NCBI GenBank assembly: GCA_947632245.1
Contig: CANRON010000002.1
Span: 1 to 60,397 of the forward strand
Reading direction: 5' to 3'
DNA: 60,397 nt
DNA from: an uncultured Ignatzschineria sp.
GTDB taxonomy: Bacteria; Pseudomonadota; Gammaproteobacteria; Cardiobacteriales; Wohlfahrtiimonadaceae
Shown piece by piece: positions 1-9,096 of this stretch (positions are counted from its first letter, which is position 1; the number at the start of each line of letters is the position of its first letter). The position numbers and the translations under genes are program-made. The notes beneath the pieces were generated by a model, which was not told the origin of the DNA, ran no database searches, and was given only the letters and a program-made list of their open reading frames with translations.

Positions 1-1095
1 GATTATCCGGAATATGATTATCAAGAGTGGCAAGAGATTATTGAAGGTACGCTTCGCTCTGCGATTAAGAAAGAGATGGGTTTTTCGAATGAAAAGGTCG
101 GGGTGCTGCTTTCGGGGGGATTAGATTCTACTTTGATCACAGCGCTTGCGATTGAAGAGGGCGTAAAAGGGATTCAGACTTTCTCGGTCGGTTTTGAAGA
201 TCAGCCGGAAGAGAAAGGATCAGAATTCTTCTTCTCAGATCAATTTGTGGATAAGTATCAAACGGATCACTTTAAATTTGAAGTCCCCAATAGCGAAGCG
301 TTAACGCGCTTGCCAGAAGCGATTCAAAATATGAGTGAGCCGCTCTTTGGGCAGGATGCAATTGGTTTTTATCTCTTATCCGAGCGTGTAAAAACGATTA
401 CATCAGTCGTACAAAGTGGGCAGGGCGCGGATGAAGTATTTGCCGGTTACTTCTGGTACCCAAAGATGGTGGAAGACAAAGCGCTAGATCCACTTGAAAG
501 ATTCTCCAAGCATTATTTTGATAGAACGCATGAAGAGTGGCTAGCAGCGTTTCAATCCCAATATCATACAGCAGATTTAGCCGGTGATTATATTCGGGAT
601 CATTTAACGCGCGCAGGTGCGGATACATTTTTAGATCGCGTACTGCGTTTAGATGCGACCCGATTAGTGGTCGATGATCCTGTAAAGCGTGTGGATAATA
701 TGACGATGGCGCACGGTTTAGAAGCAAGAATGCCCTTTATGGATCAGCGTTTAGTGGAGCTTGCGATGGCGATGCCCCCAGAATATAAGTTGATGCATCA
801 AGGGAAAGGAATCTTGAAAGATATCGCAAGAGGGCGCGTGCCGGATTCAATTATCGATCGTCCAAAAGCCTACTTCCCCATGCCGGCATTGAAATATGTT
901 CGCGGAGAGTTCTTGGATATGATGCGCGATACTTTAACCAGCCAAAAGGCGAGATCGCGGGGTATTTTCAATGAAGCCTATATTCAGGATCTATTAGATA
1001 ATCCAGAAGCAGCATCAAGCTTTACAAATATCCAAGGTTCTAAGCTTTGGCATGCGACACTGCTTGAATTATGGTTGCAGTCTGTTGATCTTTAG
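1..1095 (+). CDS. Asparagine synthase-family amidotransferase, C-terminal part (5' end cut off); likely N-acetylglutaminylglutamine amidotransferase
   Basis: The frame is open from base 1, so the N-terminal glutaminase domain lies outside the window. What remains is the ATP-dependent synthetase domain. The PP-loop SGGLDST lies about 38 residues into the Met-76 segment, and SGQGADEVFAGY and GLEARMPFMDQRL follow. The family uses ammonia released from glutamine to amidate a carboxylate through an adenylated intermediate. The GADEVFAGYFWYP context and the C-terminal GSKLWHATLLELWLQ resemble, from memory, the NAGGN osmolyte amidotransferases more than AsnB. The usual partners of that pathway (acetyltransferase/ligase and peptidase) are not downstream, so the subfamily call is tentative while the superfamily is secure. 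A terminator follows at 1188. Confidence 0.8.
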   Translation, partial: DYPEYDYQEWQEIIEGTLRSAIKKEMGFSNEKVGVLLSGGLDSTLITALAIEEGVKGIQTFSVGFEDQPEEKGSEFFFSDQFVDKYQTDHFKFEVPNSEALTRLPEAIQNMSEPLFGQDAIGFYLLSERVKTITSVVQSGQGADEVFAGYFWYPKMVEDKALDPLERFSKHYFDRTHEEWLAAFQSQYHTADLAGDYIRDHLTRAGADTFLDRVLRLDATRLVVDDPVKRVDNMTMAHGLEARMPFMDQRLVELAMAMPPEYKLMHQGKGILKDIARGRVPDSIIDRPKAYFPMPALKYVRGEFLDMMRDTLTSQKARSRGIFNEAYIQDLLDNPEAASSFTNIQGSKLWHATLLELWLQSVDL

Positions 1096-1187
1096 GGTGA
1101 ATAACTCATTTAAATATATAAATAGATAACATTATCGTTAATATTATTGGTGTTAGTTATATATATGGTAAAAATATGGTGAAAATA

Positions 1188-1216
1188 AAAGCTTCTCTTA
1201 TATAGAGAAGCTTTTT
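1188..1216 (+). terminator. Rho-independent terminator after the amidotransferase
   Basis: An 11-bp stem (1188-1198 with 1204-1214) closes a 5-nt loop and ends in a T-run, 93 bases after the stop codon. Confidence 0.85.
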
Positions 1217-1255
1217 ATTCTGCCGATTACGCGTTTAAATAAGGAGTTAGATCTC

Positions 1256-1330
1256 ATGAAGTCAATCATTAATAATGCTCTGAGTAAAATAAAAGAGTCG
1301 TCTTTGCGTCATGCGCAAAACGTATTTTAG
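1256..1330 (+). CDS. Possible 24-residue small ORF
   Basis: An ATG at 1256 follows AAGGAG (1241-1246) with nine bases between, and reads 24 codons to TAG at 1328. The peptide begins MKSIINNALSKIKESS and looks amphipathic with several Lys residues. No homologue is recognised. The same frame stays open for 28 more codons past the TAG, which could mean a decayed longer gene. The evidence is only the ribosome-binding site and the lack of any other feature in this 308-base gap between the terminator and the ACT gene. Confidence 0.25.
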   Translation: MKSIINNALSKIKESSLRHAQNVF

Positions 1331-1403
1331 GGATCAAAGAATTTTGGAAGATCTAGTAATAAGATAAACGGGCGATTCGAAAAATGGCTGTTGAAGGCGC
1401 TAA

Positions 1404-1826
1404 TTAGTGTGCCTTGATGCCCTGAACTTTTTGCTGAACGGAGCGTAAGATTTCGAGCGCTGTGTGCGCATCGTCTTTATCGACGAGTAATGAACGCTTG
1501 TAGAGAGTCTTAAGGGGGGTAACACCAATCCCTGCTTTTGCAAGTGCACTCGCGATGATTGCGTTAAAGCCGGCACATTCAAAATGATAGGGTGCGTTAA
1601 AGGTAATGCGGCAGAGTTCTTTGTCATACGCAAGCATATTGTTGTCTGCCTCTTCTTTACGTAGAACAAGCGTAATACCCTCAGGCTCCTTAAAAAAAGC
1701 AATGGGGTCATATCCCAATACCTTCAGTAAGGATTGATTATTGATCGCTACAAATACAAAGGTATCGGTAGAGATAGAGGGGTTAAGCTGTTGTAATATT
1801 TGTTGAAGGGATGTTTCTAAAGACAT
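1404..1826 (-). CDS. ACT-domain protein (ACT_3/CASTOR-like)
   Basis: A 140-residue protein with no catalytic domain. Small standalone ACT-domain proteins usually bind amino acids, but no ligand or partner is known for this one. The region around residues 85-110 (GFNAIIASALAKAGIGV) is the typical ACT helix-turn seen in CASTOR/ACT_3-type repeats, and the N-terminal half has the weaker partner fold. It is transcribed alone on the minus strand between the amidotransferase and uvrC. A 103-residue alternative frame on the same strand is a shadow of this gene. Confidence 0.7.
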   Translation of the reverse strand: MSLETSLQQILQQLNPSISTDTFVFVAINNQSLLKVLGYDPIAFFKEPEGITLVLRKEEADNNMLAYDKELCRITFNAPYHFECAGFNAIIASALAKAGIGVTPLKTLYKRSLLVDKDDAHTALEILRSVQQKVQGIKAH

Positions 1827-2029
1827 ATAGATGTTGTCCTATGGGTTAAATCATTAATTCTTAAAAGTCTTGAGCGGGGCATAGTACCACCGAAATGACT
1901 TAGAAAAGTAGCTATATGATAAACTTATAGTCATGTTTTATCACCTATTTTTTTTGAGTTTATTTTTTTAATCAACAATTGTTATATTGTGAATATTATT
2001 GTGTTTTATTGCCGTGGGGAAATGTTGAA

Positions 2030-3856
2030 ATGTTCAATGCAGATGAACTGTTGAAAAATGCGCCTGTAACGCCGGGTGTCTATATAATGCGAGATCTGCA
2101 CGGCGAGATTATTTATGTCGGGAAGGCTAAAAATCTTAAAAATAGGCTTTCTAGTTATTTTAAAACAAAGCAGCATCCGCCAAAAACACAAGCGCTCGTG
2201 GCGAATATCGATTCTGTTGAAACAACGTTAACAGCGACAGAGCGAGATGCATTGGTGTTAGAGGGGAATCTCATTAAGGCGCATCGCCCGCGCTATAATG
2301 TTCGCTTGATCGATGATAAGAGCTACCCTTATATCTATGTGTCAGATCATCCTTTCCCGCGATTTAGCTTTTATCGCGGCGCGCGTAAGCGTAAGGGGAA
2401 GATGTTTGGCCCCTTCCCCTCTTCCGGCGCTGTGAAAGAAACTTTGAACCTTATGAAAAAAGTTTTTCGAATTCGTGAATGTGAGGATGCTTTTTTTAGT
2501 CACAGAACAAGGCCCTGTCTGCAATATCAAATTCAGCGCTGTAGTGGTCCTTGTGTTGATAAAATCTCGCGGCAAGAGTATCTAACGCTTGTGCAGGAAG
2601 CGATGATGTTTTTGAGTGGCGAATCCGATCAGCTTGTCAATTTGCTGATAGAGAAGATGATGACTTTGAGTCAAAATTTGGAATTTGAAAAGGCGTCGAT
2701 TATTCGGGATCAAATTCAAGATATTCGGGAGATTCAAGGCGCGAATAGGATGGAAGAGAGCCGCGATTCACTGGATCTCATGGCGCTCTATATCAAGGCG
2801 GAAGTGGTTGTCGTAGAAGTGATGACGATTCGCGATGGCCGAGTATTAGGGACACGTGCTTATTACCCTAAAGTGCCAAAAGACACGACGACGGATGAGA
2901 TTATGAGTGCCTTTGTCACGCAATATTATGGTGAGCACCGCCCGCCGCCACGTAATGTGGTGTTAAATATGGCATTGCCGAGTGAAGAAGAGACTTGGTT
3001 ACGATTGGGATTGTCGGAATTTGTCGATTATGAAGTATTTATTCAATACCCCAATAATATCCGTGGGCGCAAGCGGAAATGGCTAGAGATGGTCGAAAAT
3101 AATGCTCAGCACTCTGTCGAGATAAAGCTTGCAAGCCGAGCACAGGTAGAAGATCGATTATTTGCGCTCAATCAACTCTTTAATTTAGATCGACTGATTC
3201 AGCGGATTGAGTGCTTTGATATCTCTCATAGCTTTGGTGAGCGAACAGTGGCTTCGAATGTGGTCTATACGCCGGAAGGATTCACAAAGAAACATTATCG
3301 CCGCTTTAATATTGAAGGCGTGACCGCCGGCGATGATTATGAAGCAATGCGCCAAGCTTTAACGCGGCGATTTAAAGGGAAAACTCGCGAAACCGATCCG
3401 AATGGGTTTCCGGATCTTCTCTTGATTGATGGGGGAAAAGGGCAATTACAGGTTGCAATCGAAGTATTGGATGCGTTGAATCTGCAAGATCTCTTTTTGA
3501 TAAGTATTTCAGAAGGGGAAGGCAAAATTCGCGGAAAGGATATTATCTGGATGCGCGATAAAGCACCGTTGCCGATTGATCCGAGCTCACCTGCCTTTCA
3601 TCTATTGGCGCAAATTCGAGATGAGGCGCACCGTTTTGCCATCGAAGGGCATAGGGCGCGGCGGGATAAAATGCGCCGGCGTTCAATTTTAGAAGATATT
3701 CCCGGCATTGGTGAATCGAGAAGAACGGCGCTATTAACGCACTTTGGCGGACTGGAATCCTTAAAGAATGCGGCGGTAGAGGATATCGCGAAAGTGCCTG
3801 GCGTGAGTCATAAACTTGCGGAAGTTGTGTATCAAGCATTAAGATCTGCACAGTAA
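2030..3856 (+). CDS. uvrC: Excinuclease ABC subunit C
   Basis: UvrC makes both incisions around UvrAB-marked DNA damage in nucleotide excision repair. From ATG 2030 it has 608 residues, close to the family norm. The GIY-YIG 3'-nuclease domain is at the N terminus (GVY at 16-18, YVGKAKNLKNRL at 29-40). A UVR motif that contacts UvrB follows near the first third. The RNase-H-like 5'-nuclease core (ECFDISHSFGE, LLIDGGKGQL) comes next, and a helix-hairpin-helix pair (IPGIGESRR, VPGVSHKLAE) ends the protein. The frame extends upstream to a TTG at 1979, but the MFNADELLKNAP start fits known UvrC N termini. The gene appears monocistronic; mfd, the transcription-coupling factor of the same pathway, lies 32 kb downstream. 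Confidence 0.97.
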   Translation: MFNADELLKNAPVTPGVYIMRDLHGEIIYVGKAKNLKNRLSSYFKTKQHPPKTQALVANIDSVETTLTATERDALVLEGNLIKAHRPRYNVRLIDDKSYPYIYVSDHPFPRFSFYRGARKRKGKMFGPFPSSGAVKETLNLMKKVFRIRECEDAFFSHRTRPCLQYQIQRCSGPCVDKISRQEYLTLVQEAMMFLSGESDQLVNLLIEKMMTLSQNLEFEKASIIRDQIQDIREIQGANRMEESRDSLDLMALYIKAEVVVVEVMTIRDGRVLGTRAYYPKVPKDTTTDEIMSAFVTQYYGEHRPPPRNVVLNMALPSEEETWLRLGLSEFVDYEVFIQYPNNIRGRKRKWLEMVENNAQHSVEIKLASRAQVEDRLFALNQLFNLDRLIQRIECFDISHSFGERTVASNVVYTPEGFTKKHYRRFNIEGVTAGDDYEAMRQALTRRFKGKTRETDPNGFPDLLLIDGGKGQLQVAIEVLDALNLQDLFLISISEGEGKIRGKDIIWMRDKAPLPIDPSSPAFHLLAQIRDEAHRFAIEGHRARRDKMRRRSILEDIPGIGESRRTALLTHFGGLESLKNAAVEDIAKVPGVSHKLAEVVYQALRSAQ

Positions 3857-3966
3857 TCTTTGCCGTCAATTATTTTCACGAAATTTGCGATTGAAGCTTC
3901 GTAGATGATGTGAGAAAAGAGATTGGAAAATAAAACCGAATTTTATGCCATAAAAATGTCCAACTG

Positions 3967-4032
3967 AGGTAGAATGCCTACCTTAATTTTGAAAGGTATT
4001 CTTCTGTTTTTAGAAGGTTATCACTACCTTTC
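3967..4032 (+). promoter_or_regulatory. Paired hairpins in the leader of the MATE gene
   Basis: Between uvrC and the MATE start there is first a 6-bp stem AGGTAG/CTACCT (3967-3972 with 3978-3983). Then an 8-bp stem GAAAGGTA/TACCTTTC (3991-3998 with 4025-4032) encloses a smaller CTTCT/AGAAG hairpin. The motif GGTA recurs in both, so alternative pairing between the two elements is possible. No T-run follows, so this is not a plain terminator. It does not match any riboswitch I know. Confidence 0.35.
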
Positions 4033-4060
4033 AGACCATGATTTTTGAAGGGAGTCGAGA

Positions 4061-5443
4061 ATGAAACTACGTGAGCGTTTTCGTTTTCAAAAAGATGAAC
4101 TCAGCATGCTCTTTGCGCTGACTTTTCCGATATTGATTACGCAATGGTTTTTAGTAGGTATGGGTGCGGCCGATATCGCAATTACAGGACATTTTGATGA
4201 TAATGTTCAAGCATCTGTTGGCCTAGGGGTGATGATCTGGAATCCACTGCTTCTATGTAGTACCGGCGTTTTAATGAGTGTGGCGATCTTCAGCGCGCAT
4301 GAGTTTGGACGGGGTAAAAATGAAGATGTGGCAAAAATTTGGCATAACGGATTATTGATCGCCGGGGTGCTGATGATTCTAGTCGTTATCATCATGAATA
4401 TTTTGTCAGAGCATCTGCTTCGCTTTTTAGAAGTTGACGAGGATTTGATCCCGGGATCAGTACTCTATCTGCAAGCGCTGAGTGTGGGCGCGCCGGCAAT
4501 ATTAATCTTTAATAGCTTAAGAGCCGTGTGTGAAGGCGTCGCAAGACCGCTGCCGATAACGATTGTGTGCGGCATTGGCTTTGTGGTGAATGCGCTATTA
4601 AACTATATTTTAGTGAATGGGTATGCGCCGCTCGGCATTGCAAGTTACGGCATTGTCGGCTCAGGACTTGGCACGGCATTTACATTTTGGATCATGCTCT
4701 TTTTGTTAGTGGGCGTGACATTTGTAGATAGACGACTTCGCAGCTTGAAGTTGATGACTCGCTTTGAAAAGCCCGATGGCAGATTAAAAGAGATGGTGCG
4801 TGTGGGGTTACCGAGTGGTGCAACATTATTTGCAGAAGTGGCGATATTTTCAGCTGCTGGTTTAATCCTCGGACAGTTTGGAACTGTGGTGGTTGCAAGC
4901 CACCAAATTTCACTCGCCATCACCTCGATGACGTTTATGATTCCGCTCAGTGTGGCAATGGCACTAACATCGATGACAGGGCAGCGCATGGGCCGAATGG
5001 ACTATGCGAGTGTACTGCGCGTTAGCGAAATGGGGCGAGTGGTGGTATTGGGCTTGATGATTATCACGAGTCTTCTCCTCTTTTTCTCTCGTTACTACAT
5101 TCCGCAGCTATTTAATGCAAATCCAGAGATTATCCATATGTCGGCGGCATTGATTGTCTATTCGATTTTCTTCCAATTGCCAGATGGGTTACAAATTTCG
5201 GCAAATGGTATTTTGCGCGGCATGAAGGATACGAAAGTCCCCATGTACTTGGGCATCGCTTCCTATTGGCTCATTGCCTTTCCGCTCTGCTACTATTTGG
5301 GCGTTGTGAAACAGCTTGAAGCGCCGGGGGTATGGATGGGGTTAATTGTAGGGCTGACTTTTGCGGCGATCTTCCTCAATACCCGATTATGGATCTTATC
5401 AAAACGATTGCCTAAAGATGTTACGCCGAAGTTTGCGTTATAG
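4061..5443 (+). CDS. MATE-family multidrug/sodium antiporter (NorM-like)
   Basis: A 460-residue inner-membrane protein with about twelve hydrophobic helices in two homologous halves. It starts with the cytosolic segment MKLRERFRFQKDELSMLF followed by TFPILITQWF, typical of the MatE Pfam repeat. The second repeat starts near VRVGLPSGATLFAEVAIF. The family exports cationic drugs and metabolites in exchange for Na+ or H+. The substrate cannot be read from sequence. GGGAG sits seven bases before ATG 4061. It is a single gene behind the structured leader described above, which may couple expression to a signal. Confidence 0.9.
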   Translation: MKLRERFRFQKDELSMLFALTFPILITQWFLVGMGAADIAITGHFDDNVQASVGLGVMIWNPLLLCSTGVLMSVAIFSAHEFGRGKNEDVAKIWHNGLLIAGVLMILVVIIMNILSEHLLRFLEVDEDLIPGSVLYLQALSVGAPAILIFNSLRAVCEGVARPLPITIVCGIGFVVNALLNYILVNGYAPLGIASYGIVGSGLGTAFTFWIMLFLLVGVTFVDRRLRSLKLMTRFEKPDGRLKEMVRVGLPSGATLFAEVAIFSAAGLILGQFGTVVVASHQISLAITSMTFMIPLSVAMALTSMTGQRMGRMDYASVLRVSEMGRVVVLGLMIITSLLLFFSRYYIPQLFNANPEIIHMSAALIVYSIFFQLPDGLQISANGILRGMKDTKVPMYLGIASYWLIAFPLCYYLGVVKQLEAPGVWMGLIVGLTFAAIFLNTRLWILSKRLPKDVTPKFAL

Positions 5444-5518
5444 TTCGGTGGATTGCGTTGTCAGAAAAAATGATAGAATATTGCCATTTATTAGATGGAT
5501 TGAATGATCGGAGTGGTT

Positions 5519-6034
5519 ATGTCTTTTGAATTTGAAAGAGTATTACAGACGGAGCTTGATACTGCACTATTTGCGCGGACATTTGCGAAGTGGTTGATGC
5601 AGGAGAATCCTGCGACCTTCAAGATCTATCTACAGGGAAACTTAGGCGCGGGGAAAACAACCTTTTCCCGCTACTTTATCCAAGGATTTGGGATCACAGG
5701 TCCTGTAAAAAGTCCGACTTACACTTTGATTGAGCCTTATGAAGTGGGCGCGTTTCATATTTTGCATGCCGATCTCTATCGCTTAGGTTCGCCGATGGAG
5801 ATTTTTGACTTAGGGTTACTGGAAGAGCCGGGGATTTGGCTGATTGAGTGGCCAGAAAAAGGTGAGGGTGTATTGCCAGATGCGGATGTTACATTAAAGC
5901 TCAATCGAGATGTTGAAACATTAAGGATGCAAGGATCAGCGCAGAATCCCGCGGCGATTACACTGCTTGAAAAGATGATTGCCGAGTATGATGCTTGCAT
6001 TCAAGAGCGGTCACTCGCAGAAACTGCTCAGTAG
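5519..6034 (+). CDS. tsaE: tRNA threonylcarbamoyladenosine biosynthesis ATPase TsaE
   Basis: TsaE is the P-loop ATPase of the TsaBDE complex, which makes t6A37 in ANN-decoding tRNAs. The Walker A motif GNLGAGKTT (residues 40-48) is followed by SPTYTLIEPY, HADLYRL and the LIEWPEKG motif near residues 105-115, the standard order. The ATG at 5519 is preferred over the in-frame ATG at 5504, because CGGAG lies just before it, giving 171 residues. The C-terminal tail, about 15 residues past the usual end, is not conserved. No tsaB or tsaD is nearby. Confidence 0.95.
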   Translation: MSFEFERVLQTELDTALFARTFAKWLMQENPATFKIYLQGNLGAGKTTFSRYFIQGFGITGPVKSPTYTLIEPYEVGAFHILHADLYRLGSPMEIFDLGLLEEPGIWLIEWPEKGEGVLPDADVTLKLNRDVETLRMQGSAQNPAAITLLEKMIAEYDACIQERSLAETAQ

Positions 6035-6192
6035 AGATGGATCGTTCAGGATCGATATAGCCCGATAACATGCTTGGGATTTGATCTTACGAGGTGCTCA
6101 TTGCAGAAGATTATATGATCCTTGGTTAATTTATTTCGTAACCGGTGTTAGAATAGATGTCATTAAAACTATATTCTAGCGAGGATGACCCA

Positions 6193-7299
6193 ATGAGCGT
6201 AACAAAAGAGACGGTTGAAGGCATTATTAAGCAGCATACGGACTATTTTTTAGGTGTGGATCTTGTCACTGCGGGCTGTGTAAAGTCTGTGGAGATGAAT
6301 GAAGCGCAAACGCCTGCAATTAAAGTGGGCATTGTGCTCGGCTTTTATGCAAAAGCGCATAGTGAGCATATCAAGGCGTTTTTTGAAAAAGAGATTGCCG
6401 AGAAAACAGGGCAATCTGTATCTGTTGCAGTTTCGACAAAAGTTGTTGCGCATAAAGTTCAAGGTCAGCTTCATGCGCTGCCTAATGTGCGTAATATCAT
6501 CGCCGTAGCTTCTGGTAAGGGCGGTGTGGGTAAATCAACCACCTCTGTCAATCTTGCACTGTCACTTTTAAACGAAGGCGCGAAAGTCGGAATTTTGGAT
6601 GCCGATATTTACGGACCGAGTTTACCTACGATGTTAAATAGCCATGAAAAGCCAGTATCTGTGGATGGTAAATCGATGGAGCCTGTTTTAACACAAGGCT
6701 TACAGACTAACTCGATTGGTTATTTGATCGCAGATCGTGATGCCGCTATTTGGCGAGCGCCGATGGCAGTATCCGCACTTGCGCAGATGCTAAAAGAGAC
6801 CAATTGGAAAGATCTCGATTACCTGATCGTGGATATGCCACCAGGAACAGGGGATATCCAATTAACGCTTGCACAACAAGTACCCGTTTCCGGCAGTGTG
6901 ATTGTGACAACGCCGCAAGATATCGCGCTGCTTGATGCTCGTAAAGGGATCACGATGTTTGAGAAAGTCGGGATACCGATCCTCGGGATTGTGGAAAACA
7001 TGAGCTACCATATCTGCGCAAATTGCGGTCATGAAGAGGCGATCTTTGGGACAGATGGGGGCAAGGCATTAGCAGAGAAAGAGAATATTACCCTCTTAGG
7101 GCGTATGCCGCTCGATATCAAAATTCGTGAAGAAGCAGATAGCGGAAAACCCACGGCAACCACAAAAGATAAGCTTGCAGAGTTGTATCGCGAGATTGCG
7201 ATTAAAACAGCGGCGATTTTGTCACTGCGTGAGCGCGATAAAATGGCGGGCTTCCCAAAAGTGGTTGTGCAGCAATCTCAAGGAAAAGAGTTAAAATAG
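6193..7299 (+). CDS. apbC: Iron-sulfur cluster carrier ATPase (ApbC/Mrp)
   Basis: This Mrp/NBP35-family P-loop protein holds and transfers Fe-S clusters as a dimer. From ATG 6193 (GAGG eight bases upstream) it has 368 residues. An N-terminal MIP18/DUF59-like domain covers about residues 5-95. The deviant Walker A GKGGVGKST is at about 108-116. DADIYGPS, DMPPGTGD and the cluster-bridging CANC motif (in MSYHICANCG) follow. The frame extends 12 codons further upstream to ATG 6157, but the ribosome-binding site supports the later start. A 12-bp-stem terminator follows, so the gene is transcribed alone. Confidence 0.93.
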   Translation: MSVTKETVEGIIKQHTDYFLGVDLVTAGCVKSVEMNEAQTPAIKVGIVLGFYAKAHSEHIKAFFEKEIAEKTGQSVSVAVSTKVVAHKVQGQLHALPNVRNIIAVASGKGGVGKSTTSVNLALSLLNEGAKVGILDADIYGPSLPTMLNSHEKPVSVDGKSMEPVLTQGLQTNSIGYLIADRDAAIWRAPMAVSALAQMLKETNWKDLDYLIVDMPPGTGDIQLTLAQQVPVSGSVIVTTPQDIALLDARKGITMFEKVGIPILGIVENMSYHICANCGHEEAIFGTDGGKALAEKENITLLGRMPLDIKIREEADSGKPTATTKDKLAELYREIAIKTAAILSLRERDKMAGFPKVVVQQSQGKELK

Positions 7300-7307
7300 A
7301 GTGTGTT

Positions 7308-7345
7308 AAAAATCACATTGAAAGTGAAAACTGAATGTGATTTTT
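7308..7345 (+). terminator. Rho-independent terminator after apbC
   Basis: A perfect 12-bp stem AAAAATCACATT/AATGTGATTTTT (7308-7319 with 7334-7345) with a 14-nt loop and a T-run. Confidence 0.85.
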
Positions 7346-7405
7346 GAATGATAAAACAGTGCTGTGCTTTTGTATGAGGCACAGCGGGATAGAGGAAAAA
7401 GACGT

Positions 7406-7972
7406 ATGTCCATAAAGGCAGACCATTGGATCCGCGAACAGGCTGAAAAGCACGGCATGATTGAGCCGTTTGAGCCGGGTCAAGTAAGAGAGAATGAGAA
7501 GGGTCGCATTATTAGCTACGGAACATCGAGCTATGGCTATGATGTACGTTGTAGTAATGAGTTTAAGATCTTTACGAATATTAATTCAAGCATTGTCGAT
7601 CCTAAAAACTTTGATGAAAATAGCTTCGTCGATGTTGTGTCAGATGTTTGTATTATTCCGCCAAACTCATTTGCGCTTGCACGTACCGTTGAATATTTTC
7701 GTATTCCCCGCAGTGTATTGACGATCTGCCTTGGTAAATCGACCTATGCGCGTTGTGGTATTATTGTGAATGTCACGCCGCTCGAACCTGAATGGGAAGG
7801 GCATGTGACTTTAGAGTTTTCGAATACTACGAATTTGCCGGCAAAAATTTATGCCGGAGAAGGCGTTGCGCAAATGCTCTTTTTTGAATCTGATAAAGAG
7901 TGTGATATCTCCTATAAAGATCGCGGTGGGAAATATCAGGGGCAAACAGGCGTAACACTGCCCAGAACCTAG
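7406..7972 (+). CDS. dcd: dCTP deaminase
   Basis: Dcd deaminates dCTP to dUTP, the main route to dUMP for thymidylate synthesis in Gram-negative bacteria. The 188-residue product from ATG 7406 (AGAGGA ten bases upstream) opens [22 protein letters not shown], like Dcd of Pseudomonas. SSYGYDVR and [14 protein letters not shown] follow, then the catalytic Glu segment [17 protein letters not shown], and [14 protein letters not shown] at the C terminus. A GTG at 7364 would add 14 residues unlike the family. The gene lies between two terminators and is probably its own unit. Confidence 0.97.
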   Translation: MSIKADHWIREQAEKHGMIEPFEPGQVRENEKGRIISYGTSSYGYDVRCSNEFKIFTNINSSIVDPKNFDENSFVDVVSDVCIIPPNSFALARTVEYFRIPRSVLTICLGKSTYARCGIIVNVTPLEPEWEGHVTLEFSNTTNLPAKIYAGEGVAQMLFFESDKECDISYKDRGGKYQGQTGVTLPRT

Positions 7973-7997
7973 TAATACATGGTGATAGAATTAATGC

Positions 7998-8027
7998 GAA
8001 GCTCCCTTAAAGGAGCTTCTCGTTTTT
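7998..8027 (+). terminator. Rho-independent terminator after dcd
   Basis: An 8-bp GC-containing stem GAAGCTCC/GGAGCTTC (7998-8005 with 8012-8019) followed by TCG and five Ts. Confidence 0.85.
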
Positions 8028-8135
8028 CACGGATCAGCAAGCGGTCTTGCGGAATATTTGAAAGAAAAAGTTTATTTGTCATTCGCATTATTGAGTGAAT
8101 AGGCGAATGACAAGCAGAGAATAAAGAAGGGAAAT

Positions 8136-8900
8136 ATGACAGAAATTGTGATTAAAGATCAAACTCAAATTGAGGGTATTCGTCTTGCGAACCAAGCAGT
8201 TGCCAATCTTTTAAAGCGCGTAAAGCCATTTGTCGTCGCAGGCGTTACGACCAAAGAGATCGATGACATGATCCACGGCTGGATGACAGAAGAAGGTCTT
8301 ATTTCAGGGAGTTTAAACTATGGTCAGCCACCATTTCCAGGGGCGACCTGTATTTCATTAAACCACGTTGTTTGTCATGGTATTCCGAGTGATAAAGCAC
8401 TGAAAAATGGCGATATCGTTAATATTGATATCTGTCTTGCGAAGGATGGTTTCTTTGGAGATTCAAGCCAGATGTTTTGCATCGGGGAGACATCAATTTT
8501 AGCGCAGCGATTAGTGGATGTGACTTATGAGTGCATGATGCTTGGCATTGAAGAAGTAAAGCCAGGCGCGCCATTTAGAAATATCGGCCGCGCTATTGAA
8601 AAGCATGCGCATGCGCACAATTACTCCGTAGTACAAGATTTCTGTGGTCATGGTGTTGGCTTAAGTCTTCATGAAGCGCCGCAAGTGCTGCATTATGATT
8701 CGCCGATGGTGACGGAAATTATGGAGCCGGGCATGATCTTTACGATTGAGCCCATGATTAATGTCGGGAAGCCGGGCGTAAAAGTTTTAGGGGATGGTTG
8801 GACAGCAGTCACGCGTGATAGATCATTAACGGCGCAGTGGGAACATGCGGTTTTAGTGACAGAAGATGGTTATGAGATTTTGAGTCTGCCGACAGAGTAG
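8136..8900 (+). CDS. map: Type I methionine aminopeptidase
   Basis: Map removes the initiator Met from nascent proteins whose second residue is small. The 254-residue enzyme has all five metal ligands in the expected positions: D98, D109, H172, E205 and E236, plus the auxiliary H81. The VCHGIP, GHGVGLSLHE and TIEPMI motifs are intact. AAGAAGGG precedes ATG 8136. In many relatives map sits beside rpsB, but here it stands alone between dcd and ubiH. Confidence 0.97.
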   Translation: MTEIVIKDQTQIEGIRLANQAVANLLKRVKPFVVAGVTTKEIDDMIHGWMTEEGLISGSLNYGQPPFPGATCISLNHVVCHGIPSDKALKNGDIVNIDICLAKDGFFGDSSQMFCIGETSILAQRLVDVTYECMMLGIEEVKPGAPFRNIGRAIEKHAHAHNYSVVQDFCGHGVGLSLHEAPQVLHYDSPMVTEIMEPGMIFTIEPMINVGKPGVKVLGDGWTAVTRDRSLTAQWEHAVLVTEDGYEILSLPTE

Positions 8901-8951
8901 TTGTGATTTGAAAGCGACGAATGATTAATGACAACATAAGAATCAGAAAGG

Positions 8952-8978
8952 CGCGCTAGGTAAGACGATCCTAGCGCG
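8952..8978 (+). terminator. GC-rich hairpin after map
   Basis: A 9-bp stem CGCGCTAGG/CCTAGCGCG (8952-8960 with 8970-8978) with a 9-nt loop. Only TT follows, so termination efficiency is doubtful. Confidence 0.5.
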
Positions 8979-9096
8979 TTATGACATTGTGAGCGGCGTC
9001 AGCTATATCGATAAAATCGCAATAACTTGTGATAAATCAATATACTATTCTCATAGCCCGTTACAATGGAACGCATGCTAAAAAAGGATAAGCCGC

